A DNA stretch of 64,000 nucleotides, taken from the NCBI GenBank assembly GCA_003241385.1, contig QFPO01000002.1:186001-250000 (forward strand), read 5' to 3'. The notes beneath the pieces are model-generated. The model did not search any database. It was given only the letters and a program-made list of their open reading frames with translations, and had not been told where the DNA came from. A program made the translations under genes and the position numbers. Source of the stretch: Rhodanobacter denitrificans. Its GTDB lineage: Bacteria; Pseudomonadota; Gammaproteobacteria; Xanthomonadales; Rhodanobacteraceae. Of the stretch, positions 54,487 to 63,277 are shown piece by piece (within the stretch, counting starts at the first letter, position 1; the number at the start of each line of letters is the position of its first letter).

Positions 54487-54623
54487 GGCGATCGGCGGCG
54501 GCACGAAAAAACGGCCGGCGAGTATATCAGCGCGGCCGCACGCCCCGGCGCATCGTCCGGTGAGCCGCGACGGGGACGGTTCGCCGCGTTCCGATGCCCG
54601 CGCCGCTGTGCGACACTCGCGGC

Positions 54624-55424
54624 ATGCCGACCTCCCTGCTCAGCGCGTTCGCGATCGCCGACTACGTGATCGCAGCGGTCCTGCTCGCGCTGCCGATCGC
54701 CCGGCTGCCGGCACCGGCGCGCGGCATCGCGCTGCTGCTGGCGACGCTGGCGGCGGCCGTCCACGCCACGCTGATCTTCGGCATGCACCGTGGCGGGCTG
54801 GATCTGCACTTCTTCGCGGCGCTGTCGCTGGCCGGCTTCGGCGTCGCGGCGCTGACACTGGTGGTCAACCTGTTCCGGCCGGTGGCCGGCCTCGGCGTGA
54901 TCGTGTTCCCGCTCGCCGCGGCGCTGCTCGCGATCGACGTCTACGTCGCGCCCGAGACGCGCCCGCAGCCGCTGGAATGGCAGATCACGTTGCACGCGGG
55001 TTTCGCGCTGCTCGCCTACAGCCTGCTCAGCATCGCCGCGCTGCTGGCGATCCTGTTGGCGCTGCAGGAACGCGCACTGCGGCGCCGCGCGTTCGACTCC
55101 GGCCTGATCCGCGCGCTGCCCCCGCTGACGCTGACCGAAGCGCTGATGTTCCGGCTGATCGCGGCCGGCTTCGCGTTCCTGACGCTGACCCTGGTCAGCG
55201 GCGTGCTGTTCGTCGACGATCTGTTCGCGCAGCACTTGGTCCACAAGACCGTGCTGTCGATCGCGTCCTGGCTGGTGTTCGGCCTGCTCTTGTTCGGCCG
55301 CTGGCGCTGGGGCTGGCGCGGCCGCCGAGCGGTGCGCCTGACCCTGATCGGCATGGCGGTGCTGCTGCTGGCGTTCTTCGGCAGCAAGTTCGTGCTCGAG
55401 CTGGTGCTGAAGAAAGGCGCCTGA
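54624..55424 (+). CDS. ypjD: Inner-membrane protein YpjD, CcsA/cytochrome c assembly family
   Basis: 266 residues with about eight membrane helices. The C-terminal half is CcsA-like, with QITLHAGFALLAYSLLSIAALLAILLALQE and HKTVLSIASWLVFGLLLFGRW, including conserved His residues in the helices where haem-handling relatives bind haem. A position divergent from ffh is conserved in gammaproteobacteria. The cellular role of YpjD is not well defined. ATG 54624 was chosen over 54594 because the first helix begins directly after it. Confidence 0.85.
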   Translation: MPTSLLSAFAIADYVIAAVLLALPIARLPAPARGIALLLATLAAAVHATLIFGMHRGGLDLHFFAALSLAGFGVAALTLVVNLFRPVAGLGVIVFPLAAALLAIDVYVAPETRPQPLEWQITLHAGFALLAYSLLSIAALLAILLALQERALRRRAFDSGLIRALPPLTLTEALMFRLIAAGFAFLTLTLVSGVLFVDDLFAQHLVHKTVLSIASWLVFGLLLFGRWRWGWRGRRAVRLTLIGMAVLLLAFFGSKFVLELVLKKGA

Positions 55425-55734
55425 GACGCGCGCCCGGCGAGTCTGCGCGAGATGCCGTCACGCGACGGCAGCGGACCGCGCGAGCCCCTGCCCGTCTCGA
55501 TCGTCAGCGCCTACGTGCGGGTACGCGATCGCACGCGTCGTATGTGCCTGCTTTCCGCATACGCAGCGATCGCGGTCGAACGTCGAACGATGTGCCGTCC
55601 GGATCGTCGCGATCGATTGCGCGTGTGCCGGCAACAATTGAATGCGTGTCGGACGTCTCGTCGCGCCGCTCGATACCGAACCGCCCTCACCTCACCCCGG
55701 ACTGTCGCGCCTGGGGCGCATCCGCACCAGCCGG
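55425..55734. other. Non-coding gap between convergent ypjD and radA
   Basis: No supported gene in 310 bases. Its main structure is a nested inverted repeat at 55524-55574: an outer pair of GCGATCGC-type palindromes (55524-55532 and 55566-55574) flanking the inner arms CGTATG (55539-55544) and CATACG (55558-55563). A smaller GCCGTC-ACGC-GACGGC hairpin lies near 55453. No T-run accompanies either, so termination would have to be factor-dependent. Confidence 0.5.
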
Positions 55735-57114
55735 TCAGAGATCGCGCACCGCATCCAGCGCATCGCCGAGCCGGTCGACGCCGAGCACCTTCAGGTCGCC
55801 GAGACTGCCACGCTTGGGTGCATTGGCCTTCGGCACGATCGCGTGGCGAAAGCCGTGCGTGGCCGCCTCGCGCAGGCGCTCCTCGCCGTTGGGCACCGGA
55901 CGGATCTCGCCGGACAGGCCGATCTCGCCGAACGCGACCAGCTTGTCCGGCAGGGCGCGGTCGCGGAAGCTCGACAGTACCGCGAGCACGACCGGCAGGT
56001 CCGCCGCGGTCTCCTGCACGCGGATGCCGCCGACGATGTTGACGAAGACGTCCTGGTCGTAGACCGCCGCGCCACCGTGCCGATGCAGCACCGCCAGCAA
56101 CATCGCCAGGCGGTTCTGCTCCAGGCCCAGCGTGACGCGGCGCGGATTGGCCAGCGGCGAGGCGTCGACCAGCGCCTGGACCTCGACCAGCAACGGCCGC
56201 GTGCCTTCGCGCGTCACCATGACCGCACTGCCCGGCGTCGGCTGCGCATGCGCGGACAGGAAGATCGCCGAGGGATTGGGTACTTCCTTGAGGCCCTTCT
56301 CGGCCATCGCGAAGACGCCCAGTTCGTTGACGGCGCCGAAGCGGTTCTTGAACGCGCGCAGGATGCGGAAGCGGCTGCCCGATTCGCCCTCGAAGTACAG
56401 CACGGCGTCGACCATATGCTCGAGCACGCGCGGTCCGGCGATGCCGCCTTCCTTGGTCACGTGTCCGACCAGGAATACGCTGGTGCCTGTTTCCTTCGCG
56501 AAGCGCACCAGCCGCGCCGCGGCCTCGCGGACCTGGCTGACCGAGCCGGGCGCGGCGGTCAGCAGCTCGGTCCAGATCGTCTGGATCGAGTCGACGACCA
56601 GCACCTGCGGACGCGCTTCGGCGGCCTCGGCGAGGATGCGTTCGATCGAGGTCTCGGCCAGCGCCTGAACGCCCTCGAGCGGCACGCCGAGCCGCTGGCC
56701 GCGCGCGGCGACCTGGGCGAGGCTCTCCTCGCCCGTTACGTACAGGCCGCGCAGGCGCTGGCCGATCGTACCGAGCGTCTGCAGCAGCAGCGTCGACTTG
56801 CCGATGCCCGGATCGCCGCCGATCAGCACGACCGAGCCGGCGACCAGGCCGCCGCCGAGCACGCGGTCGAGCTCGCCGATGCCGGTCGGGCTGCGCTGCT
56901 CGGCCTCGCCGGCGACGCTCGCGAGCGAGGTCACCTTGGCCGGTCCCGCCGCGCCGGCATAGCCGCCGCGCCGCGACGCCGGGGCCGATTTCTCCGCTTC
57001 GACGACGATCTCGCTCAGCGTGTTCCAGACGCCGCATTCGGTGCACTGCCCCTGCCACTTGGCATGGGCCGCACCGCATTCGGTGCAGACGTAGGCGGTG
57101 CGCGCCTTGGCCAT
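55735..57114 (-). CDS. radA: DNA repair protein RadA
   Basis: RecA-related branch-migration ATPase in recombination. 459 residues. The N-terminal zinc finger uses Cys10, 13, 24 and 27 (CTECGAAHAKWQGQCTEC). Walker A is GGDPGIGKST (99-108), the RadA-specific KNRFG motif is near 256 (FKNRFGAVNELG), and a Lon-like domain completes the C-terminus (GGIRVQETAADLPVVLAVLSS). The start overlaps the alr stop by one base (TGATG), so radA is coupled to alr. Confidence 0.97.
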   Translation of the reverse strand: MAKARTAYVCTECGAAHAKWQGQCTECGVWNTLSEIVVEAEKSAPASRRGGYAGAAGPAKVTSLASVAGEAEQRSPTGIGELDRVLGGGLVAGSVVLIGGDPGIGKSTLLLQTLGTIGQRLRGLYVTGEESLAQVAARGQRLGVPLEGVQALAETSIERILAEAAEARPQVLVVDSIQTIWTELLTAAPGSVSQVREAAARLVRFAKETGTSVFLVGHVTKEGGIAGPRVLEHMVDAVLYFEGESGSRFRILRAFKNRFGAVNELGVFAMAEKGLKEVPNPSAIFLSAHAQPTPGSAVMVTREGTRPLLVEVQALVDASPLANPRRVTLGLEQNRLAMLLAVLHRHGGAAVYDQDVFVNIVGGIRVQETAADLPVVLAVLSSFRDRALPDKLVAFGEIGLSGEIRPVPNGEERLREAATHGFRHAIVPKANAPKRGSLGDLKVLGVDRLGDALDAVRDL

Positions 57115-58193
57115 CAGCCGGCCTCCTCGGTGAAGCGCACGCGCCGCGTGACGCCGCAGGTGAGGTCGTAGCCGATCGTGCCGGCATGCGCCGCGACGTC
57201 CTCGACCGGCAGACCGCGACCCCACAGGATCACCGGATCGCCGATCCGCGCCCCGGGGTGCGCGCGCAGGTCGATCGTGACCAGATCCATCGAGACGCGG
57301 CCGACGATCGGCGCGGGGCGGCCGTCGAGCAGGACCGGCGTCCCGCTCGCGGCCGAGCGCGGATAGCCGTCGCCGTAACCGATCGCGACGACGCCGACCG
57401 CCATGTCTTCCGGGCACTGCCAGGTCGAGGCATAGCCGATCCGGTCGCCGCGCGCGAGGCGGTTGATCGCGATCAGGCGGCTCGACAGCGTCATCGCCGG
57501 CCGGAAGCCGAAATCGGTACCGACCCGGCCCTCGACGACCGAGATGCCGTACAGCGCGCCGCCGGCGCGCACCCAGTCGCCGTGCGCCTCGGGCCAGCCG
57601 AGCACGCCGGCAGAGTTGGCCAGCGCGCGCTCGCCGGCGAGCCCGGCCGTGGCCGCCTCGAACGCGTCGATCTGGCGCGTCGTCAGCGGATCGTCGAACG
57701 CATCGGAGTTGGCGAAGTGCGTCATCAGCCCGATGTCGCGATGGACACTCGGTAGCTCGCGCAGCCGCGCGTAGGCGTCGCGCACGTGCTGCGGCGCGAA
57801 GCCGAGCCGGTGCATGCCGGTGTCGATCTTGAGCCAGACGCGCAGCGGGCGCGCATCGCGGTCGGCCGCCAGCCAGTCGATCTGGACCGGGTGATGGATC
57901 ACCGACTCGAGGTTGAGCCGGCGCATCTCCGACAGGTCGGCCGGCTCGTCGAGCCCGGACAGCACGACGATGCGCTGCGAGACGCCGGCCGCGCGCAGGC
58001 GCTGGCCGTCGGCGATGCAGGCGACTCCGAAGCCGTCGGCGCCCTGCAGCGCGCGCGCGACGCGCTCCAGACCGTGGCCGTAGCCGTCCGCCTTGACGAT
58101 CGCCATGACCTTACGGCCGGGCGCGAGCTCGCGCACGCGGCGCAGGTTCTCGCGCAAGGCGTCGATGTGGATCGTCGCGCTGCTGGCGCGCAT
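57114..58193 (-). CDS. alr: Alanine racemase
   Basis: PLP enzyme supplying D-alanine for peptidoglycan. 359 residues. The PLP lysine is Lys34 in AIVKADGYGHGLERVA. The catalytic tyrosine lies in RGDRIGYASTWQ, and MDLVTIDLRAHPGARIGDPVILWG is the conserved C-terminal block. It follows dnaB by 85 bases and couples to radA. Whether it is the biosynthetic (alr) or catabolic (dadX) form cannot be told from sequence; the context with dnaB and radA favours alr. Confidence 0.95.
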   Translation of the reverse strand: MRASSATIHIDALRENLRRVRELAPGRKVMAIVKADGYGHGLERVARALQGADGFGVACIADGQRLRAAGVSQRIVVLSGLDEPADLSEMRRLNLESVIHHPVQIDWLAADRDARPLRVWLKIDTGMHRLGFAPQHVRDAYARLRELPSVHRDIGLMTHFANSDAFDDPLTTRQIDAFEAATAGLAGERALANSAGVLGWPEAHGDWVRAGGALYGISVVEGRVGTDFGFRPAMTLSSRLIAINRLARGDRIGYASTWQCPEDMAVGVVAIGYGDGYPRSAASGTPVLLDGRPAPIVGRVSMDLVTIDLRAHPGARIGDPVILWGRGLPVEDVAAHAGTIGYDLTCGVTRRVRFTEEAG

Positions 58194-58278
58194 GACTCAG
58201 GCGCTCCCGATCACGGACCGAAGCGGCTGCCCGAAGTCGGCGCAGTGCCGACCGCAGCCGCGGCGCATCGTGGCCGGC

Positions 58279-59667
58279 TCACTCGAAACTGCCGGAATAG
58301 CTGTCCGAGGCATAGTTCTCGAACTTCGTGTACTGGCCGAGGAACGTCAGCTTGACCGTGCCGGTCGGACCGTTTCGCTGCTTGCCGATGATCACTTCGG
58401 CCAGTCCCTTGTCAGGCGAATCGGGGTTGTAGTACTCGTCGCGGTAGATGAACATGATCAGATCTGCGTCCTGTTCGATGGCGCCCGACTCGCGCAGGTC
58501 GCTCATCATCGGTCGTTTGTCGGCACGCTGTTCGAGCGAGCGGTTGAGCTGGGACAGCGCGATCACCGGCACGTCCAGCTCCTTGGCCAGGGCCTTGAGT
58601 CCACGCGAGATTTCTGAAATTTCGGTGGCGCGGTTCTCCGTGTTTCCGGGCACCTGCATCAGCTGCAGGTAGTCGATGACGATCAGTCCCAGATCATGCT
58701 CGCGCTTGAGCCGGCGCGAACGTGCGCGCAGCTCGCCCGGCGACAGCGCCGGCGTGTCGTCGATGAAGATCTTCACTTCCGAGAGCATCGTGATCGCGCT
58801 GGTCACGCGCGGCCATTCCTCCTCGGCGAGGTCGCCGGTGCGCAGGTGTTGCTGGTTGATGCGGCCGAGCGAGGAGATCAGTCGGAACGCCAGCTGCGAG
58901 GCCGACATTTCCATCGAGAACACCGCGACGGCCTTCTTGCCGCGCATCGCCGCGGCCTCGGCCAGGTTCAGCGCGAGCGCGGTCTTGCCCATCGACGGGC
59001 GCGCCGCGAGGATGATCAGATCCGACGGCTGCAGGCCGGTGGTCTTCTCGTCCAGATCGGTGAAGCCGGTCGTCAGGCCGGTGATCGTGCCGCGGTTCTC
59101 GTAGCGGTGATGCAGGATCTGGAACGCATCCTTGACCGCCTGGCGCATCGGCACGAAGCCCTTGCGTCCGCGCGCACCGGCCTCGGCGATCTGGAACACC
59201 TGCTGCTCGGCCGACTCGAGCAGTTCCTGACTCGAGCGGCCTTCGGGCTGATAGGCCGCGCCGGCGATCTCGGTACCGGTGTCGATCAGCTGCCGCAGCA
59301 CCGACTTCTCGCGCACGATGTCGGCGTACGCGACGATGTTGGCCGCGCTCGGCGTCGTGTTGGCGAGCTCGACGACGTAGCCGACGCCGCCGACCATGTC
59401 GGCCAGATTCTGCGACTGGAACCATTCCCCGAGCGTGATCGCGTCGTAGGGCATGTTCTTGGCCGACAGCTCGCCGATCGCGCGGAAGATCAGGCGATGG
59501 TCCTTGCGGTAGAAGTCGTCCTCGCCGATGCGATCGGCGACACGGTCCCAGGATTCGGGCGCCAGCATCAGGCCGCCGAGCACGGCTTGTTCGGCTTCGA
59601 TCGAGTGCGGCGGCACGCGCAGCGCCTCGACGCTGGCGGCGCTCTTGCGTTCGTAAAAGGCGGGCAT
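58279..59667 (-). CDS. dnaB: Replicative DNA helicase DnaB
   Basis: Hexameric helicase moving 5'-3' on the lagging strand. 462 residues. The N-terminal collar has PPHSIEAEQAVLGGLML, and the RecA-like domain has Walker A LAARPSMGKTALALN, VAVFSMEMSASQLAFRL and DLIMFIYRDEYYN. No intein interrupts it. ATG 59667 was chosen; the open frame continues upstream only as a shadow. A phased set of DnaA-box-like nonamers lies 77-152 bases upstream. Confidence 0.97.
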   Translation of the reverse strand: MPAFYERKSAASVEALRVPPHSIEAEQAVLGGLMLAPESWDRVADRIGEDDFYRKDHRLIFRAIGELSAKNMPYDAITLGEWFQSQNLADMVGGVGYVVELANTTPSAANIVAYADIVREKSVLRQLIDTGTEIAGAAYQPEGRSSQELLESAEQQVFQIAEAGARGRKGFVPMRQAVKDAFQILHHRYENRGTITGLTTGFTDLDEKTTGLQPSDLIILAARPSMGKTALALNLAEAAAMRGKKAVAVFSMEMSASQLAFRLISSLGRINQQHLRTGDLAEEEWPRVTSAITMLSEVKIFIDDTPALSPGELRARSRRLKREHDLGLIVIDYLQLMQVPGNTENRATEISEISRGLKALAKELDVPVIALSQLNRSLEQRADKRPMMSDLRESGAIEQDADLIMFIYRDEYYNPDSPDKGLAEVIIGKQRNGPTGTVKLTFLGQYTKFENYASDSYSGSFE

Positions 59668-59743
59668 GGGTCGGGACCGGAGAGATACGACAGGGGCGAG
59701 GCCATCATCGACAAGCGCGTCTCGCCTGTCGAGATGACAACTC

Positions 59744-59819
59744 TGTGGACGTGCGCGGGACAAGCTGTGGACAACGGCCGCGCGGCCTGGGGATAAACCG
59801 GCTGCCAACCTGTGGACCA
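59744..59819 (+). promoter_or_regulatory. Phased DnaA-box-like nonamers upstream of dnaB
   Basis: Four same-orientation nonamers related to TGTGGATAA start at 59744 (TGTGGACGT), 59766 (TGTGGACAA), 59788 (TGGGGATAA) and 59811 (TGTGGACCA). Spacings are 22, 22 and 23 bases, about two helical turns. The second and third differ from the DnaA consensus at one position, the fourth at two, the first at three. They lie between the rplI terminator and dnaB, so they could bind DnaA and control dnaB; binding is unproven. Confidence 0.5.
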
Positions 59820-59834
59820 GGCCGGTCCCGGCGC

Positions 59835-59863
59835 AAAAAAAGACGGGCGCCGAAGCGCCCGTC
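59835..59863 (-). terminator. Rho-independent terminator of the rpsF-rpsR-rplI operon
   Basis: A 9-base perfect stem (59842-59850 with 59855-59863), a UUCG tetraloop on the minus strand, and a seven-base T-run (A-run at 59835-59841). It begins 24 bases after the rplI stop. Confidence 0.95.
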
Positions 59864-59887
59864 GATCGTACGCGTCGAACCGCTCGA

Positions 59888-60334
59888 TCAGCCGGCGGCG
59901 ACGATGACCTTGATCGTCGTGTGCACGTCGGCGTGCAGGTGCACCGGCACCTCGTACTCGCCGACATTGCGGATCGGGCCGTCGGCGAGGATGACCTCGC
60001 TCTTGCCGAGCGCATGTCCGGCCTCGGTGAAAGCCTCGGCGATGTCGCGCGGGCCGACCGAACCGAACAGCTTGCCTTCCGGGCTGGCGTGCGCGGTCAG
60101 CGTGACGCTGGCGCTCTCCAGCGCAGCCTTGCGCGCTTCGGCGCCGGCGAGCTGCTGGTTGGCCTTGGCCTCGTAGTCGGCGCGGCGCTGCTCGAACTGC
60201 GCCAGGTTCTCGGCGGTCGCCGGCGCGGCCTTGCCCTGCGGGACAAGGAAGTTGCGGCCGTAGCCCGGCTTGACGTTGACCTTGTCGCCGAGGTTGCCGA
60301 GGTTCTTCACTTTCTGAAGAAGGATGAGTTCCAT
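59888..60334 (-). CDS. rplI: 50S ribosomal protein L9
   Basis: 148 residues starting MELILLQKVKNLGNLGDKVNVKPGYGRNFLVPQGKA, the L9 signature. A long helix (ANQQLAGAEARKAALESAS) joins to the C-terminal domain with LFGSVGPRDIAEAF. Last gene of rpsF-rpsR-rplI, 118 bases after rpsR, and followed by a strong terminator. Confidence 0.98.
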   Translation of the reverse strand: MELILLQKVKNLGNLGDKVNVKPGYGRNFLVPQGKAAPATAENLAQFEQRRADYEAKANQQLAGAEARKAALESASVTLTAHASPEGKLFGSVGPRDIAEAFTEAGHALGKSEVILADGPIRNVGEYEVPVHLHADVHTTIKVIVAAG

Positions 60335-60452
60335 GAAACGGGCTCCGTATTCGTTAGCACCGGTCCTGCCGGTGCAGCGTGGGCTGTCCGAATGAGGACG
60401 ATGAGGGCGGTCGGCGCGCCGCGTCCCTCTCGGGCGCGGCGCGCGGACCGGA

Positions 60453-60680
60453 TCAGTGGCTGTCGCTGTACGGCAGCAGTGCGAGGAAGCGCGCGCGCTG
60501 GATCGCCGTGGTCAGCTGACGCTGGTAGCGCGCCTTGGTGCCGGTGATGCGGCTCGGTACGATCTTGCCGGTCTCGGTCACGTACTGGCGCAGCGTGTTG
60601 AGATCCTTGTAGTCGATCTCGGTCACGCCTTCGGCGGTGAAGCGGCAGAACTTCTTGCGGCGGAAGAACATCTTGGACAT
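60453..60680 (-). CDS. rpsR: 30S ribosomal protein S18
   Basis: 75 residues. RKKFCRFTAEGVTEIDYKDLNTLRQYV and ITGTKARYQRQLTTAIQRARFLALLPYSD are diagnostic. S18 pairs with S6 on the 30S platform. It starts 36 bases after the rpsF stop. No priB gene is present between rpsF and rpsR. Confidence 0.98.
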   Translation of the reverse strand: MSKMFFRRKKFCRFTAEGVTEIDYKDLNTLRQYVTETGKIVPSRITGTKARYQRQLTTAIQRARFLALLPYSDSH

Positions 60681-60716
60681 GGGATGGATTCCTGGACGGG
60701 TCGAGGGACGGCCGGT

Positions 60717-61181
60717 TTACTCGGCGGCCGGGGCGTCGGCGGAGGCGCTCTCGGCGCCGGCCTCGGCGTTGCGCGGCGCACGACGGCTGCGCGGCTCGTC
60801 GTCGAAGCTGTCGCCGCCGAAGCCTTCCTCGTCGCGGCGACGGCGCTCGCCGCCCTTGTCGTCCTTGTTCTTCATGATCGCCGACATCTCGGTGACGATG
60901 TCCTCGCGCTTCATGATCAGATGACGCAGCACCGCATCGTTGAAGCGGAAGCCGGTCTCCAGGTCGTTCAACGCACCCTGGCCGCACTCGACGTTCATCA
61001 GCACGTAGTGGGCCTTGGCGAGGTTCTGGATCGGATAGGCCAGCTGGCGGCGGCCCCAGTCTTCCAGACGGTGGACCTTGCCGCCGTCGTTCTCGATCAG
61101 CGCCTTGTAGCGCTCGATCATGCCGGGAACCTGCTCGCTCTGGTCAGGGTGGACCAGAAACACGATTTCATACTGACGCAT
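60717..61181 (-). CDS. rpsF: 30S ribosomal protein S6
   Basis: 154 residues. The core MRQYEIVFLVHPDQSEQVPGMIERY and VHRLEDWGRRQLAYPIQNLAKAHYVLMNVEC are typical. The C-terminus has a long charged disordered tail (DDKGGERRRRDEEGFGGDSF and on) that is longer than in E. coli, where S6 is modified by glutamate additions. First gene of rpsF-rpsR-rplI; a structured leader of up to 155 bases precedes it. Confidence 0.97.
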   Translation of the reverse strand: MRQYEIVFLVHPDQSEQVPGMIERYKALIENDGGKVHRLEDWGRRQLAYPIQNLAKAHYVLMNVECGQGALNDLETGFRFNDAVLRHLIMKREDIVTEMSAIMKNKDDKGGERRRRDEEGFGGDSFDDEPRSRRAPRNAEAGAESASADAPAAE

Positions 61182-61336
61182 GACGTTACCTTGTGGATGT
61201 CCGCGCGAGGCGGGGGCAGCCTCCCGGCGCGAAGCGGCGGTGAGGCAAGGACACCCCGACGACCCGGGGTCGACGAGGGGGCGCGCATGGTAGTCGAACC
61301 GCCGCGCATCCGCAAGCGCGCGCCGGCAAAGGAAAA

Positions 61337-61675
61337 TCAGGCCGGCGCGTCGACCGTGAAGCTCTCGCCGCAGCCGCAGGCGCCGGTCGCGTTGGGATTG
61401 CGGAACACGAACGTGGCGTTGAGTCCCTGCCGCTGGAAGTCGATCTCGGTGCCGTCGATGAACGGCAGCCACTTGCGATCGACGACGACGCGGACGCCGT
61501 CGGTCTCGAAGACCCGGTCGTCCTCGCCGATCGATTCGGCCAGATCGACCGTATAGCCGTAGCCCGAGCAGCCGGTGCGCTTGATGCCGAAACGGACCGC
61601 GGCGGCGTGGCCGTCGCTGCGTGCGAGGAAGTCGCGCATGCGGGACTGGGCGGCGGGGGTGAGCTGGATCGTCAT
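61337..61675 (-). CDS. erpA: Iron-sulfur cluster insertion protein ErpA
   Basis: A-type iron-sulfur carrier of 112 residues that delivers 4Fe-4S clusters, e.g. to IspG/IspH in E. coli. The three conserved cysteines are Cys36 (RTGCSGYGYTV), Cys100 and Cys102 (GACGCGESF). It is divergent from asnS. Other A-type proteins (IscA, SufA) are alternatives, but the lack of isc/suf neighbours favours ErpA. Confidence 0.88.
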   Translation of the reverse strand: MTIQLTPAAQSRMRDFLARSDGHAAAVRFGIKRTGCSGYGYTVDLAESIGEDDRVFETDGVRVVVDRKWLPFIDGTEIDFQRQGLNATFVFRNPNATGACGCGESFTVDAPA

Positions 61676-61867
61676 CGGATGGGCACGGCGGAATCGAACG
61701 GGATCGAGTGTAGCACCGCAGCCGTTGGGCCCATCGGATGGGCTATCATGAACGGTCTATCGGGCGTCCCGTCCAGATGGCCGCCGCAGGCGCCGTTTCA
61801 AGGCCTTTCCGAGGCCTCCTCGCGACCGCGGCCGGCCCGCCCTTCATCCGATTCGCCAGAGGAAACC

Positions 61868-63277
61868 ATGTCTGAGGGTATCGTCGTCGACGTCAAGCAC
61901 GCATTGTCCGGCGCGGTGGCGCCCGGCAGCGCGATTACGGTGCGCGGCTGGGTGCGCACGCGGCGCGATTCGAAGGCCGGGCTGTCGTTCGTGAACGTCA
62001 GCGACGGCTCGTGCTTCGACCCGATCCAGGTCGTCGCGACCAGCGACCTGCCCAACTACGCCGAGGAGATCGCGCGTCTGACCGCCGGCTGCTCGGTCGT
62101 CGCCAGCGGCACCCTGGTCGCCTCGCAGGGCAAGGGGCAGGGCTTCGAGATCCAGGCCAGCGCGATCGAGGTGCTCGGCTGGGTCGACGATCCGGAGACC
62201 TATCCGATCCAGCCCAAGCCGCACTCGCTGGAGTTCCTGCGCGAGGTCGCCCACCTGCGGCCGCGCACGAACCTGTTCGGCGCGGTCACGCGCGTGCGCC
62301 ACACGATCGCGCAGGCGATCCACCGCTTCTTCCACGAGAACGGCTTCTACTGGATCAACACGCCGATCATCACGACCTCCGACGCCGAAGGCGCCGGCCA
62401 GATGTTCCGCGTCTCGACGCTGGACCTGATGAACCTGCCGCGCACCGACCGCGGCGCGATCGACTTCCACCGCGACTTCTTCGGCCGCGAGGCGTTCCTG
62501 ACGGTGTCCGGCCAGCTCAACGCCGAGACCTATTGCCTGGCGCTCAGCAAGGTCTACACGTTCGGCCCGACGTTCCGCGCCGAGAATTCCAACACCGCCC
62601 GCCACCTGGCCGAGTTCTGGATGATCGAGCCGGAGATCGCGTTCGCCGATCTGAACGACGACGCCAACCTCGCCGAGGCGCTGCTCAAGTACGTCTTCAA
62701 GGCCGTGCTCGACGAGCGCGCCGACGACATGGCGTTCTTCGCCGAGCGCATCGAGAAGACCGCGATCTCGCGTCTGGAGACGTTCCTGGCGGCGCCTTTC
62801 GCGCGCGTCGACTACGGCGAGGCGATCGAGATCCTGTCGCGCTCGGGCAAGTCGTTCGAGTATCCGGTCACCTGGGGCGCCGACCTGCAGACCGAGCACG
62901 AGCGCTATCTCGCCGAGGAGCACGTCGGCCGCCCGGTCGTCGTGATGAACTACCCGGAGAAGATCAAGGCGTTCTACATGCGCCTCAACGACGACGGCCG
63001 CACCGTCGCGGCGATGGACGTGCTGGCGCCGGGCATCGGCGAGATCGTCGGCGGCTCGCAGCGCGAGGAGCGGCTGGACCTGCTCGATGCGCGCATGGGC
63101 CAGTTCGGCCTCGATCCCGCGCACTACCAGTGGTATCGCGACCTGCGCCGCTACGGCAGCGTGCCGCATGCGGGCTTCGGCCTGGGCTTCGAGCGCCTCG
63201 TGGTCTACGTGTGCGGCCTGTCCAACATCCGCGACGCGATCCCGTTTCCGCGCGCGCCCGGCCAGGCGGAATACTGA
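61868..63277 (+). CDS. asnS: Asparaginyl-tRNA synthetase
   Basis: Class II enzyme charging tRNA-Asn, 469 residues. The OB-fold domain has ITVRGWVRTRRDSKAGLSFVNVSDGSCFDPIQVV. Class II core motifs are FHENGFYWINTPIITTSDAEGAG, FGPTFRAENSNTARHLAEFWMIEPE and GFGLGFERLVVYVCGLSNIRDAIPFPR. ATG 61868 (MSEGIVVDV) has AGAGGAAACC upstream. The stop overlaps the next start by one base (TGATG). Confidence 0.97.
   Translation: MSEGIVVDVKHALSGAVAPGSAITVRGWVRTRRDSKAGLSFVNVSDGSCFDPIQVVATSDLPNYAEEIARLTAGCSVVASGTLVASQGKGQGFEIQASAIEVLGWVDDPETYPIQPKPHSLEFLREVAHLRPRTNLFGAVTRVRHTIAQAIHRFFHENGFYWINTPIITTSDAEGAGQMFRVSTLDLMNLPRTDRGAIDFHRDFFGREAFLTVSGQLNAETYCLALSKVYTFGPTFRAENSNTARHLAEFWMIEPEIAFADLNDDANLAEALLKYVFKAVLDERADDMAFFAERIEKTAISRLETFLAAPFARVDYGEAIEILSRSGKSFEYPVTWGADLQTEHERYLAEEHVGRPVVVMNYPEKIKAFYMRLNDDGRTVAAMDVLAPGIGEIVGGSQREERLDLLDARMGQFGLDPAHYQWYRDLRRYGSVPHAGFGLGFERLVVYVCGLSNIRDAIPFPRAPGQAEY

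Noticed and set aside
54503..54530. A-run next to CGGCCGGCG between ffh and ypjD
   Set aside because: It lies upstream of both divergent genes, not after either, so it is not a terminator.
55452..56042. Plus-strand frame covering the ypjD-radA gap
   Set aside because: Runs into antisense radA, Arg/Pro-rich, no homology features; the gap is better left non-coding.
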